Part shown: piece by piece, positions 1-7,350 of the stretch
How positions within the stretch are numbered: the stretch's first letter is position 1
How the letters are laid out: each line of letters starts with the position of its first letter
DNA from: Oscillospiraceae bacterium
GTDB taxonomy: Bacteria > Bacillota > Clostridia > Oscillospirales > Oscillospiraceae
Direction of reading: 5' to 3'
Assembly: GCA_017622995.1 (NCBI GenBank)
Contig: JAGAQA010000060.1
Span: 1-39,425, forward strand
DNA: 39,425 nt
Translations under genes and position numbers: made by a program
Notes under the pieces: generated by a model
What the model saw: only the letters and a program-made list of their open reading frames with translations
Databases searched by the model: none
Told to the model about the DNA's origin: nothing

Positions 1-2
1 CC

Positions 3-119
3 TTCGATGACTTCGCCAAACAGCTTGCTGTCAGGCAGAGACGCTATAACGCTTTCCCCATGAGACCCCTCAACTGGATGGCTCCCAAAGATGTTCTTTA
101 TTCTTTTCCTAATGTGTAA
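3..119 (+). mobile_element. C-terminal end of a DDE-type transposase (gene cut by the window edge)
   Basis: Reading from base 3 gives 38 codons ending in TAA at 117-119. The peptide is basic and contains PMRPLNWMAP, which resembles the tail of the integrase core in IS3/IS481-like transposases, where a Y-N-x-x-P-M-R-P-L-x-W motif precedes a P-x-x-V-L ending. The catalytic residues would lie left of the window, so activity cannot be judged. No clear terminal inverted repeat is seen between 120 and 170; only a weak hairpin (CCGCA/TGCGG, about 145-163) follows the stop. Family assignment is from memory of the motif and moderately secure. Confidence 0.6.
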
Positions 120-170
120 CACATCATTGACAAACCTACAGCCGCCGCACTTTTTGTCTGCGGTTGCCCA

Positions 171-199
171 TTGCAAAATCAGAGAAAATATATTATGAT
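171..199 (+). promoter_or_regulatory. Predicted sigma-A promoter for the leucine-rich-repeat gene
   Basis: TTGCAA (171-176) and TATGAT (194-199) are separated by 17 bases and lie about 30 bases before the TTG start at 231. It sits directly after the transposase tail, so the gene does not depend on the insertion element for transcription. Confidence 0.5.
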
Positions 200-230
200 A
201 CAGGGTAGTCCGTAATTGGAGGAACCGAAA

Positions 231-1889
231 TTGAGAAGGAAGAAGAACCCACTGGTAACCATTCTTGTGACCCTTGCCGTTGCGGTAACGCTGATCGCCG
301 GAGGGCTCACCGCGTTTATCATTTATCAGAATACCCATGTATTTGTGGAAAATAAGGCCTATCCCATCCGTGCCCAGAGCCTGGATCTGCGGGAAGAGGA
401 CATTTCCTTTGCCCACTATGACAGCCTGCACAGCCTTTTGCCGGACTGTCAGATCCTCTGGAATGTACCCTTCCAGGGCGGAAAGGTATCCAACGATTCC
501 ACCCGGATTACCATAAAAAATCCCAGCAGCGATGACATTTGGCTTTTGCAGAATTATTTTCCCAACCTGAAGCTGATTGATGCCTCAAACTGCGACAATT
601 ATACGGCCCTGGAGCAGCTGCAGTCGGAAATGCCCGGGGTTACTGTGGACTATACGGTGTCCCTGGGCCCGTCGGTGGCCCTGCCGGACGCACAGGAGCT
701 GGTACTGGACCCGGGAACCTTTGACCTGGATACGCTGAAAGAGGGGCTCCTTTTTCTGCATCAGGTAAAAACCGTCCGCCTGCGGAAGATGACCCTGAGC
801 CTGGAGGACTTCCGGGCCATGCAGGAGGCTTTCCCGGACATCGAGTTCTCCTACACGGTGGAAATCCTGGGCCAGGAGCTGGAAAGCGATACCCAGGAGC
901 TGAACCTTTCCGAGCTGACCGATGCCGACCTGGAAGCGGTGAGCGCCAACCTGTCCCTGCTGCCGGAGCTGAAAACCGTGGAGCTCTGCGGCGCGGACGG
1001 CACCTCGGGCCTCTCCCGGGATCAGGCCAAGACCATCATTGCCGCCGCCCCCGGTGTGGTATTTCACTATGCCTTTGACTTCTTCGGCGAGACCCTGTCC
1101 ACCGATATGGAAGAAGTGGTGCTGAAAAACAAGAGCATCGGCGACAGCGGGGAAGCGGAGGTCCGGTCCGCGTTGGATCTGCTGTCCAACTGCAAGCGGT
1201 TTGTACTGGAAAACTGCGGCCTGAGCAACGAGGTTTTGGCGAAGATCCGGGATGACTACCGGGACCGGACCAAGGTGGTCTGGCGGGTTTCCTTCGGCCA
1301 GGGCACCACCATGACCGATGCGGAGGTCGTCCGCGCGGTGTATGATCTGTTCGACAGCAATTGCGCAAACCTTGTCTACTGCGAGGATGTCCGGTACGCG
1401 GACTTCGGCCACAACGAGTATCTGGATGACTGGTCCTTCCTGGCCGGCATGAAGAGCCTGGAGGTTCTGATCGTCTCCGGTTCTCCCATCAAGGATCTGA
1501 GCCCTCTGGAAAACTGCAAGAAGCTGCGGGTTCTGGAGCTTTCCAACTGCGGCTACGTTACAGATCTGACCCCCTTGGCAAACTGCGAGAGCCTGGAAAT
1601 GCTGAACATCAGCTTTACCAAGGCAACCACAGGCCTGCCTGCTCTGGAAAACCAGAACCTTACCCACCTGGTGGCGGTGGGCGGCGTGTGGACCAAGACC
1701 AGCCAGGAGGATAAGGAAACCTTCCAGGAGCAGCACCCCGACTGTCAGCTCACCACCAGCGGCAACGAGTATGGCGTGGGCTGGCGCTATGTGGATAAGG
1801 AAACCAAAATGGAATGGTACAAGGATGCCGCCGCGGCCTTCCGCTATCCCGATCCCCCGAACCATGTGGGCTGGTATCTGAACAAATAA
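231..1889 (+). CDS. Membrane-anchored leucine-rich-repeat protein, function unknown
   Basis: A 552-residue protein. I chose the TTG at 231 because GGAGG at 218-222 stands 8 bases before it; the in-frame TTG at 216 overlaps that site and has none of its own. After a basic start (RRKKN) there is one hydrophobic segment at about residues 6-30, so it is probably anchored with the bulk outside the cell. Most of the chain carries irregular leucine-rich segments, and regular LRRs appear near residues 395-480 (for example LEVLIVSGSPIKDLSPL followed by LRVLELSNCG). No enzymatic motif is visible. It is monocistronic, with its own promoter and a terminator at 1901-1937. LRR proteins of this type are common in gut Clostridia, where roles in adhesion or binding are proposed but rarely shown. 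Confidence 0.75.
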   Translation: MRRKKNPLVTILVTLAVAVTLIAGGLTAFIIYQNTHVFVENKAYPIRAQSLDLREEDISFAHYDSLHSLLPDCQILWNVPFQGGKVSNDSTRITIKNPSSDDIWLLQNYFPNLKLIDASNCDNYTALEQLQSEMPGVTVDYTVSLGPSVALPDAQELVLDPGTFDLDTLKEGLLFLHQVKTVRLRKMTLSLEDFRAMQEAFPDIEFSYTVEILGQELESDTQELNLSELTDADLEAVSANLSLLPELKTVELCGADGTSGLSRDQAKTIIAAAPGVVFHYAFDFFGETLSTDMEEVVLKNKSIGDSGEAEVRSALDLLSNCKRFVLENCGLSNEVLAKIRDDYRDRTKVVWRVSFGQGTTMTDAEVVRAVYDLFDSNCANLVYCEDVRYADFGHNEYLDDWSFLAGMKSLEVLIVSGSPIKDLSPLENCKKLRVLELSNCGYVTDLTPLANCESLEMLNISFTKATTGLPALENQNLTHLVAVGGVWTKTSQEDKETFQEQHPDCQLTTSGNEYGVGWRYVDKETKMEWYKDAAAAFRYPDPPNHVGWYLNK

Positions 1890-1900
1890 CAAATTCACGA

Positions 1901-1937
1901 AAGGTGGCCTCTGCGGAAAGCACGGGCCATCTTTTTT
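1901..1937 (+). terminator. Rho-independent terminator after the LRR gene
   Basis: GGTGGCC (1903-1909) pairs with GGCCATC (1925-1931, one G-T pair); the stem extends by AA/TT and is followed by six T (1932-1937). Confidence 0.65.
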
Positions 1938-2006
1938 ACAGGGGAGGAATGTGCAAAATATGCATAATCCGGCTCCTTTTCCTTCGGAATATGTGGATCC
2001 TGCCCA

Positions 2007-2035
2007 TTGATATTTTGGCCGTTCCAGAGTATCAT
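2007..2035 (+). promoter_or_regulatory. Predicted sigma-A promoter for the aminotransferase
   Basis: TTGATA (2007-2012), 17-base spacer, TATCAT (2030-2035); each box matches consensus at five of six positions. The start codon follows at 2100. Confidence 0.6.
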
Positions 2036-2099
2036 ATGAATACTATGCAAGTTTAGAAACAAAATCTTGCAAATTCGTGAAACAACCCGGGAGGTAGCT

Positions 2100-3401
2100 A
2101 TGAAACCGTATTCCGAAATGACCCGTGAAGAGCTGCTGGAGCAGAAGGAAGCCCTGAAAGCAGAATACGCGGAGTATCAGAAACGAAAGCTGACGCTGAA
2201 TATGGCCCGCGGCAAGCCCGGTCAGGATCAGCTGAACCTCTCCATGGGCATGATGGATGTGCTGAACAGCGAAAGCGACCTGACCTGTGAAGACGGCACC
2301 GACTGCCGGAACTATGGCGTGCTGGACGGCATTGAGGAAGCCAAGGAGCTGATGGCCGATATGATGGAGGTTCGCCCCGACCAGGTGATCATCTACGGCA
2401 ACTCCAGTCTGAACGTGATGTTCGATACCGTGGCCCGCTCCATGATCAGCGGCGTTATGGGCAGCACCCCCTGGTGCAAGCTGGAAAAGGTAAAATTCCT
2501 CTGCCCGGTTCCCGGCTATGACCGGCACTTTGCCATCACCGAGTATTTCGGCATTGAAATGATCAATGTTCCCATGCTGCCCACCGGCCCCGATATGGAC
2601 ATGGTGGAGCAGCTGGTATCCAGCGACCCCGCCATCAAGGGCATCTGGTGTGTTCCCAAATACTCCAATCCCCAGGGCATTTCCTATTCCGATGAAACCG
2701 TCCGCCGGTTCGCGAGACTGAAACCCGCCGCTGTGGACTTCCGCATCTATTGGGACAATGCCTACACCATCCATCACCTGTACGACCATGACCAGGACCA
2801 TCTGATTGAGATTCTGGCAGAGTGCAAGCGGGCAGGCAATCCGGATCTGGCCTACAAGTTTGCCTCCACCTCCAAGATCAGCTTCCCCGGCTCCGGCATT
2901 TCCGCTTTGGCGGCTTCTCAGAACAACCTGGTGGACATCCGGGCCCAGATGAAGGTGCAGACCATTGGCCACGACAAGGTGAACCAGCTGCGCCATGTGC
3001 GTTTCTTTGGGGATATTCACGGCATGGTGGAGCATATGCGGCTCCACGCCGATATTCTGCGGCCCAAGTTTGAAATCGTCCGTAATACCCTGGAGTCCCA
3101 GCTGGGGGGCCTGGGCATCGGCACCTGGACCAACCCTAAGGGCGGCTACTTTGTGTCCTTTGATTCTCTGGACGGCTGCGCCAAGGAGATCGTCTCCCGG
3201 TGCAAGAAGGCAGGTCTGGTGCTCACCAGCGCCGGCGCCACCTATCCCTATGGCAAGGACCCCCACGACAGCAATATCCGGATTGCCCCCTCGTTCCCGG
3301 CCAATTCGGATTTACAGCTGGCGATGAACGTCTTTACCTGCGTGGTCAAGCTGGTCAGCGTCAAAAAGTACCTGGCGGAAATGGACGCCCAGGAAAAATA
3401 A
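2100..3401 (+). CDS. PLP-dependent aminotransferase, type Ic aspartate aminotransferase family
   Basis: A 433-residue fold-type I aminotransferase. ATG 2100 is preceded by GGGAGG (2089-2094, 5-base gap). The PLP lysine is probably the K of TSKISFPGSG (about residue 261), with the cofactor-binding Asp and Tyr in the WDNAYT stretch and the arginine of NIRIAPSF near the C-terminus binding the substrate carboxylate. The length and the motifs ARGKPG, CRNYG and PGYDRH fit the subgroup typified by the Corynebacterium aspartate aminotransferase (AspTIc, Pfam PF12897) rather than classical AspC. The predicted reaction is aspartate + 2-oxoglutarate <-> oxaloacetate + glutamate in the cytoplasm; the subgroup also includes enzymes annotated as alanine-glyoxylate aminotransferases, so substrate choice is inferred. 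The gene stands alone with its own promoter and a downstream hairpin. Confidence 0.85.
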   Translation: MKPYSEMTREELLEQKEALKAEYAEYQKRKLTLNMARGKPGQDQLNLSMGMMDVLNSESDLTCEDGTDCRNYGVLDGIEEAKELMADMMEVRPDQVIIYGNSSLNVMFDTVARSMISGVMGSTPWCKLEKVKFLCPVPGYDRHFAITEYFGIEMINVPMLPTGPDMDMVEQLVSSDPAIKGIWCVPKYSNPQGISYSDETVRRFARLKPAAVDFRIYWDNAYTIHHLYDHDQDHLIEILAECKRAGNPDLAYKFASTSKISFPGSGISALAASQNNLVDIRAQMKVQTIGHDKVNQLRHVRFFGDIHGMVEHMRLHADILRPKFEIVRNTLESQLGGLGIGTWTNPKGGYFVSFDSLDGCAKEIVSRCKKAGLVLTSAGATYPYGKDPHDSNIRIAPSFPANSDLQLAMNVFTCVVKLVSVKKYLAEMDAQEK

Positions 3402-3418
3402 ACAAAAGCACCGAAAAA

Positions 3419-3446
3419 GCAGGCTGTGCCGAAAGGCGCAGCCTGC
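3419..3446 (+). terminator. Terminator-like hairpin after the aminotransferase
   Basis: A 12-bp stem (3419-3430 with 3435-3446, one G-T pair) closed by a GAAA tetraloop begins 17 bases after the stop. There is no strong T-run, so termination may be incomplete. It is the first of a series of hairpins continuing to 3750. Confidence 0.5.
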
Positions 3447-3470
3447 TGAATCACTTTATAATGCGTACTG

Positions 3471-3704
3471 AATAACGCAAAAAGCCTTGAAAGCCAAGGC
3501 TTTCCGGCAATCTTTGCGTTATTCGGATGCAAGGATTTTGCGGCTTTGGCCACAAAACCCTTGCACCTGCTTTTCCTGCATGGTTCGCCATGCAGGAAAA
3601 GCTACGCATTGATTGCGGTCTGAATTTCAAAAAATGGTTAAAAAGAGCCATTTTTTGAAATTACACACCTTCGGTGTGAGAATAAGCCGCATTGGCTGCT
3701 TATT
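3471..3704. repeat. Chain of consecutive hairpins in an intergenic gap
   Basis: Inverted repeats lie end to end with few free bases between: AATAACGCAAA 3471-3481 with 3513-3523, enclosing AAAGCCTTG 3481-3489 with 3495-3503; GCAAGG 3529-3534 with 3559-3564 (imperfect inner stem); a perfect 14-bp stem 3570-3583 with 3588-3601 and TTCG loop; a perfect 15-bp stem 3623-3637 with 3648-3662; CACACC 3664-3669 with 3673-3678; AATAAGC 3681-3687 with 3698-3704. No gene is convincing here. The gap separates convergent genes. It could be a composite of small mobile palindromes or a structured RNA. Confidence 0.7.
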
Positions 3705-3721
3705 CAGCAGACATCAGATAA

Positions 3722-3750
3722 AAGAGGAAGCGAAAAATCCGCTTCCTCTT
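3722..3750 (-). terminator. Terminator of the peroxide-defence operon
   Basis: A perfect 11-bp stem, 3722-3732 with 3740-3750, lies 13 bases past the stop of the last operon gene; on the minus strand it is followed by a short T-run (complement of AAA at 3721-3723 and neighbours). Confidence 0.7.
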
Positions 3751-3762
3751 ATTGATATTCGC

Positions 3763-4092
3763 TTAGTCCAGAATTTCCATCAGTCTGCCGCAGCAGAAGG
3801 GGATGGGCTCGCCAGCCTTGACATGCTGGGTCTTGTTGCAGGTAACGCAGTACACATCGGTGTCATAGGGCGCCCGAATCACAGGCACTTCCTTGGTTTC
3901 CTGCTCGGACAGACCGTCGATGTGGAACACGGCAGTCTTGCTCTCACTGGGGACATATGTGCCGATGGGGGACAGGGTTTTGTTCCCGCCAACACAGTTG
4001 CCCATCTTCACCCACAGGGCCTCCAGCTCAGCGGCTTCCGCAGCGTGCTCGGGAGTGAACTCCACTACATCCTTGTTAATCCGAATTTTCAT
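3763..4092 (-). CDS. Small protein with a C-terminal desulforedoxin-like iron site
   Basis: A 109-residue cytoplasmic protein. ATG 4092 is supported by GAGGAG (complement of 4101-4106, 8-base gap); that site overlaps the last codons of the upstream rubredoxin gene. The C-terminus has Cys82-x2-Cys85 and Cys100-Cys101 followed by G-R-L-M-E-I-L, the spacing of the desulforedoxin FeS4 site that also opens desulfoferrodoxin (there C-x2-C ... C-C-G-x-x-M). Residues 1-70 I do not recognise; they contain one more Cys (33) and lack the His4Cys catalytic pattern of superoxide reductase, so I do not call it SOR. Its position as last gene of a PerR-rubrerythrin-rubredoxin operon points to electron transfer or metal handling in oxidative stress. 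The iron site is inferred from the pattern. Confidence 0.7.
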   Translation of the reverse strand: MKIRINKDVVEFTPEHAAEAAELEALWVKMGNCVGGNKTLSPIGTYVPSESKTAVFHIDGLSEQETKEVPVIRAPYDTDVYCVTCNKTQHVKAGEPIPFCCGRLMEILD

Positions 4093-4097
4093 GGCAC

Positions 4098-4232
4098 TTA
4101 CTCCTCGGGGCTGAACTCGTCCTTGCCCACGCCGCACAGCTCGCAGGCGAAATCATCGGGCAGGTCTTCCCACTTCACGCCGGCCTCGTCCTCGTCATAG
4201 ACCCAGCCGCATACATTGCAAACGTACTTCAT
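4098..4232 (-). CDS. Short rubredoxin (44 residues)
   Basis: A very small gene: ATG at 4232, TAA at 4098-4100. AAGGAG lies about 9 bases upstream of the start. The protein has the two rubredoxin knuckles, Cys5-x2-Cys8-G-W and Cys30-x2-Cys33-G-V-G-K, plus the conserved LPDDF before the second. Classical rubredoxins have about 52-54 residues; here the loop between the knuckles lacks the usual N-G-V-x-P-G-T insert. It should bind one Fe(Cys)4 centre and carry single electrons in the cytoplasm, probably from the flavoprotein encoded just upstream (21 bases away) to reverse rubrerythrin. Its stop overlaps the ribosome site of the next gene, so the two are translationally linked. Confidence 0.88.
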   Translation of the reverse strand: MKYVCNVCGWVYDEDEAGVKWEDLPDDFACELCGVGKDEFSPEE

Positions 4233-4252
4233 AACGATATGCTCCTTCCTGA

Positions 4253-4729
4253 TTATACTTTCGGGCGAATCGCCTTGTGGTAGTGGGCGTAGGTACAGGG
4301 AGCACCCTTGCCCAGCACCTTGCTCTCGGTGACTTCACCGATGAACATCATATGGCTGCCCAGATTCTTGGTTTCCTTAACCGTGCAGGAGAACATGGCA
4401 TTGACATGCTCTGTCAGATAGAGAAGACCATTGCGGCTGCGCTCCACACCGGCAAAATCTGCAAATTTATCCACATCCCGGCCGGACTGCATCCCAAAGT
4501 GACGAATGGTCTCGAAGGGCACATCCTCTGTCAGTACACTGACATTGAAGGTTCCGGTCTTCTCAATGATCTCCCGGGTCAGATTGCCCATCTGGCAGGA
4601 AATCATCAGTCGGGTGGGCTCACTTGCCACCTGAACACAGGTGTTGATGATGCAGCCGTTGTCCACGCTGTCCTTTGCCGTCAAAACGAACAGACCATAG
4701 GTCAGATTCCGCATGGCGGCAGGGTTTAT
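4253..4729 (-). CDS. Flavin reductase-like FMN protein (split-barrel), probable AUA start
   Basis: 158 residues from an ATA codon at 4729, or 153 from the ATG at 4714. I prefer ATA: AGGAG (complement of 4739-4743) lies 9 bases before it, the ATG at 4714 has no site at normal distance, and the extra residues (start-N-P-A-A) restore the N-x-x-A-M-x-N-L-T-Y-G-L opening usual in the family. The fold is the FMN-binding split barrel ([12 protein letters not shown], then [17 protein letters not shown], and HYHKA near the end). In Moorella and relatives the same domain is fused to rubredoxin in high-molecular-weight rubredoxin (Hrb); here rubredoxin is the separate next gene. It probably receives electrons from a pyridine nucleotide enzyme or ferredoxin and passes them to rubredoxin. 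The donor is not visible here. Confidence 0.82.
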   Translation of the reverse strand: MNPAAMRNLTYGLFVLTAKDSVDNGCIINTCVQVASEPTRLMISCQMGNLTREIIEKTGTFNVSVLTEDVPFETIRHFGMQSGRDVDKFADFAGVERSRNGLLYLTEHVNAMFSCTVKETKNLGSHMMFIGEVTESKVLGKGAPCTYAHYHKAIRPKV

Positions 4730-4745
4730 GGCAGGCTTCTCCTGC

Positions 4746-5336
4746 TCAGCGAAAGTAGCGCTCCAGCAGGCCCTTCAGCGCCTTGCCGTGACGGGCCTCG
4801 TCCCGGGCCATCTCGTGGACGGTGTCGTGGATGGCATCCAAACCGTTCTTCTTGGCGCACTTGGCCAGGTCGAACTTGCCGGCGGTAGCGCCGAACTCGC
4901 AGTCCACACGCCAGGCCAGGTTGTCCTTGGTGGTGGCCTTCATGTTGGGCTCCAGATCCTCGCCCAGCAGCTCGGCGAACTTGGCAGCGTGCTCAGCCTC
5001 TTCGTAGGCAGCCTTCTCCCAGTACAGGCCGATTTCGGGATAGCCTTCCCGGTGTGCGATCCGTGCCATGCACAGGTACATACCGACCTCGCTGCACTCG
5101 CCGTTGAAGTTGGCCATCAGCTGCTCGAAGATGAACTTCTTGTCCTCGTCAGAGATGTCGGGGTTGTTCTTCACGGTCTTGGCGTATACGCCGTACTCGT
5201 GCTCAGCGGCCAGCTTGCCTTCCTCCATGACCTTAAACTTGGTGCCGGGGACCTTGCAGACAGGGCAGACAAAGCCTTCGGGGATGGACTCGGCTTCCAG
5301 AACGTAACCGCAGACAGGACAAACAAACTTCTTCAT
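4746..5336 (-). CDS. Reverse rubrerythrin (rubredoxin domain first), peroxide reductase
   Basis: 196 residues with the two rubrerythrin domains in reversed order: rubredoxin Fe site Cys6/Cys9/Cys24/Cys27 at the N-terminus, then a four-helix ferritin-like di-iron domain (about residues 45-196) carrying the Glu/His ligands in [10 protein letters not shown] and [10 protein letters not shown]. This is the reverse rubrerythrin type known from Clostridium acetobutylicum, which reduces H2O2 to water with electrons from rubredoxin or NADH-dependent partners. GGAGG stands about 9 bases before ATG 5336. It follows perR by 27 bases and precedes the flavoprotein by 16 bases, so it belongs to the PerR operon and should be induced by peroxide. 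Confidence 0.93.
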   Translation of the reverse strand: MKKFVCPVCGYVLEAESIPEGFVCPVCKVPGTKFKVMEEGKLAAEHEYGVYAKTVKNNPDISDEDKKFIFEQLMANFNGECSEVGMYLCMARIAHREGYPEIGLYWEKAAYEEAEHAAKFAELLGEDLEPNMKATTKDNLAWRVDCEFGATAGKFDLAKCAKKNGLDAIHDTVHEMARDEARHGKALKGLLERYFR

Positions 5337-5363
5337 AAATAATTCCTCCGTAATAAAATGATT

Positions 5364-5768
5364 TTAAGATTTTGGGGATTTGCGGGTGTTTCCCAGACAG
5401 TCCCGGCACAGGCCGGAGAGGGTCAATTGGGTGGTGTCAATGCGGCAGCCCAGGCGCTGGGCAAAACCGGAATAATCCGGCTGCTCCACCTGGAGAAGAT
5501 CCTGTACCGCGCCGCATCCGGTACAGACGAAATGAACATGGGGCTCTGTGGTGCCATCAAACCGTTCAACCCCGTTTACCGTAGCCACACTGGAAATGAT
5601 CCCCTGACTTTTAAACAGGGCAAGATTCCGGTAGACCGTCGCCAAGGAAATGTCCGGCTGCTCCTTTTGGAGCATTTGGTACAGAGTCTCGGCGCTGGGG
5701 TGGGCTTTGGAAGCGCGGAGGCAGGCCAGGATGGCGTTGCGTTTGCGAAACTGCTTTGCAGATTCCAT
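5364..5768 (-). CDS. perR: PerR-type peroxide-sensing repressor (Fur family)
   Basis: 134 residues from ATG 5768, which has AAGGAGG (complement of 5775-5781) 6 bases upstream; an in-frame ATG at 5810 has no such site. A winged-helix domain (to about residue 65) precedes the dimerisation domain. The regulatory metal ligands of Bacillus subtilis PerR (H37, D85, H91, H93, D104) align at a constant offset of 14 with His23, Asp71, His77, His79 and Asp90; structural Zn cysteines are Cys82/85 and Cys121/124. Asp at the position of D104, where Fur has Glu, supports PerR over Fur. It should lose DNA binding when Fe-bound histidines are oxidised by H2O2. Its promoter lies between two Fur-like boxes, so it probably represses its own operon. 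Confidence 0.9.
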   Translation of the reverse strand: MESAKQFRKRNAILACLRASKAHPSAETLYQMLQKEQPDISLATVYRNLALFKSQGIISSVATVNGVERFDGTTEPHVHFVCTGCGAVQDLLQVEQPDYSGFAQRLGCRIDTTQLTLSGLCRDCLGNTRKSPKS

Positions 5769-5794
5769 TGCACACCTCCTTGGTGTTCCATATT

Positions 5795-5873
5795 TGAGAT
5801 TGATTATCATTTACGGCATTATACTAACACAGAATGCCGGGTTTGTCAATATCAAAATAAGAATGATTATCAA
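5795..5873 (-). promoter_or_regulatory. perR operon promoter with two flanking Fur/PerR boxes
   Basis: On the minus strand TTGACA (complement of 5844-5849), 17 bases, TAGTAT (5821-5826), overlapping a TATAAT (5818-5823). Two boxes match the 7-1-7 consensus TGATAATnATTATCA at 12 of 14 positions: 5859-5873, just upstream of the -35, and 5795-5809, just after the -10 near the expected transcription start. This layout fits repression by the encoded PerR. Confidence 0.8.
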
Positions 5874-5927
5874 ATAGAATCAACAATTTTTTCCCGCCCG
5901 GTTTGTGCAATCGGACGGGGCAGGACG

Positions 5928-6707
5928 TTACAGCAGGGGAATATCCCCCACACCGTTGAGGATCATGGTGGGCTGGTATGCAAAGCCCTTGGGGGTGTCC
6001 GGGTCCGATACCCCGGAGAGCACCAGTACCGTATCAATGCCGCTTTCCGTACCGGCAATGATGTCCGTATCCATCCGGTCGCCGATGACCACGGCCTCTT
6101 CGGAATGGCAGCCCAGCAGCCGCAGGCCGGTGCGCATCATCAGCGGGTTGGGCTTGCCGCAGAAATAGGCCTGCTTTCCGGTGGCCATTTCCACGGGGGC
6201 GATCAGGGCCCGGCAGGCGGGGGCAATGCCCCATTCGATATTGCCGGATACATCGGAGTTGGCGCCGATGAGCCTGGCGCCGCCCAGCACCAGATTGACG
6301 GCCCGGGTCAGGGTATCCAGGGAGTAGGTGCGGCCCTCGCCGATGACCACATAGTCCGGGTTCACATCGTTCATGGTGATGCCCGCGTCATACAGGGCAT
6401 TCAGCAGCCCCGCTTCTCCGATGACAAAGGCAGAGCAATTCGGGGCCTGGGCCTTCAGAAATTCCGCCGTTGCCAGGGCGCTGGTATAGAAATGCTCCTC
6501 CGGCACGCTGAGGCCCATACGCTCCAGCTTCTGACCCAGCTCCCTGGGCGTCATGCCGCTGTTGTTGGTCAGGAACAGATAGTCCTTCTGCTCCCGCTGG
6601 AGCCACTGGACAAATTCCACCGCGCCGGGGAGCACCCGGTTTCCATGGTACAGCACCCCGTCCATATCGCAGATAAAGCCTTTTTTTCCTTTGAAATCAA
6701 TGTTCAT
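5928..6707 (-). CDS. HAD-superfamily IIA sugar/nucleotide phosphatase (NagD-like)
   Basis: 259 residues from ATG 6707, preceded by GGAG with a 6-base gap; the ATG at 6719 lies before that site. Motif I is ICDMDGVLYHG (nucleophile and acid Asp), motif II LFLTNNSG, motif III a Lys in FCGKPNP, motif IV VIGDRMDTD; a C2-type cap sits between II and III. The family (NagD, AraL, PLP phosphatase) removes phosphate from small metabolites and the substrate cannot be read from sequence. It overlaps the end of phoU by 11 bases and is the last gene of the pst operon, suggesting that it salvages phosphate or removes a phosphorylated by-product when phosphate is scarce. No clear terminator follows. Confidence 0.85.
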   Translation of the reverse strand: MNIDFKGKKGFICDMDGVLYHGNRVLPGAVEFVQWLQREQKDYLFLTNNSGMTPRELGQKLERMGLSVPEEHFYTSALATAEFLKAQAPNCSAFVIGEAGLLNALYDAGITMNDVNPDYVVIGEGRTYSLDTLTRAVNLVLGGARLIGANSDVSGNIEWGIAPACRALIAPVEMATGKQAYFCGKPNPLMMRTGLRLLGCHSEEAVVIGDRMDTDIIAGTESGIDTVLVLSGVSDPDTPKGFAYQPTMILNGVGDIPLL

Positions 6708-7350
6708 TCGCTTCTCCATTGCCGTTCAGCGCAAAGATCACCCACTCGGCAATATTGGTGGCATGGTCGCCGATGCGCTCCAGATATTTATTGACCAGCA
6801 GCAGATCTGCCGCGTGCTCGCCGTATTCCGGGTTCTCCCGGATGACCTCAATCAGATCGGCCTTGACCTTGACAAAGTAGTTGTCCACAATGTCATCGTG
6901 GGCAATTACAGTGTGGGCTTTTTCAATGTCCTTATTTACATAACTATTCACCGCATCCAGCAGCATCACAATGGTTTCCCCGGCCATCTTCCGGATATTC
7001 TCTCCCCGCAGAGGGTAGGGGACGGCGGCCATGGCAATGGTGAGCTCGGATATATCCGCCGCGTGGTCACCGATGCGCTCCATATCCGTTACCATTTTCA
7101 GGGCAGCGGTGATGGTTCGCAGATCCCGGGCCACAGGCTGCTGCTGAATCAGCAGCTGGAAGCAGATGTTTTCGATTTTCTTCTGCTCCTGGTCTACCAG
7201 CTCGTCTTCCGCCATAATCCGGCGGGCGGTTTCCGTGTCCTGGCTCAGCAGGGCCTGCACCGCATCCTGGATGTTCTTCTCAATCAGATTGCCCATGTGG
7301 GTCATTTTCATACCCAACTGGCGCAGCTGTTCATCAAATTTTGTCCGCAT
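6697..7350 (-). CDS. phoU: Phosphate transport regulator PhoU
   Basis: 217 residues, the usual length, made of two three-helix PhoU repeats. Typical metal-contact segments are visible: DLRTITAALKMVTDMERIGDH in the first half (split here: DLRTITAALK, then MVTDMERIGDHAAD) and LLVNKYLERIGDHATNIAEW in the second. PhoU is cytoplasmic; it links the Pst transporter to the phosphate two-component sensor and limits uptake. Its ATG overlaps the stop of pstB (TAATG), so translation is coupled. No phoB/phoR pair is present in the window. Confidence 0.95.
   Translation of the reverse strand: MRTKFDEQLRQLGMKMTHMGNLIEKNIQDAVQALLSQDTETARRIMAEDELVDQEQKKIENICFQLLIQQQPVARDLRTITAALKMVTDMERIGDHAADISELTIAMAAVPYPLRGENIRKMAGETIVMLLDAVNSYVNKDIEKAHTVIAHDDIVDNYFVKVKADLIEVIRENPEYGEHAADLLLVNKYLERIGDHATNIAEWVIFALNGNGEANEH

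Noticed and set aside
3763-4092. Superoxide reductase (neelaredoxin/desulfoferrodoxin)
   Set aside because: The His4Cys catalytic motifs are missing; only the desulforedoxin-like cysteines are present, at the opposite end from desulfoferrodoxin.
3613-4200. Plus-strand frame opposite the rubredoxin and desulforedoxin-like genes
   Set aside because: It is antisense to two genes with good ribosome sites and cysteine motifs, and runs through the hairpin chain.
5881-5927. Terminator of the pst operon
   Set aside because: The GC-rich inverted sequence near 5893-5925 is followed on the minus strand by an A-run, not a T-run, and the stem is imperfect.
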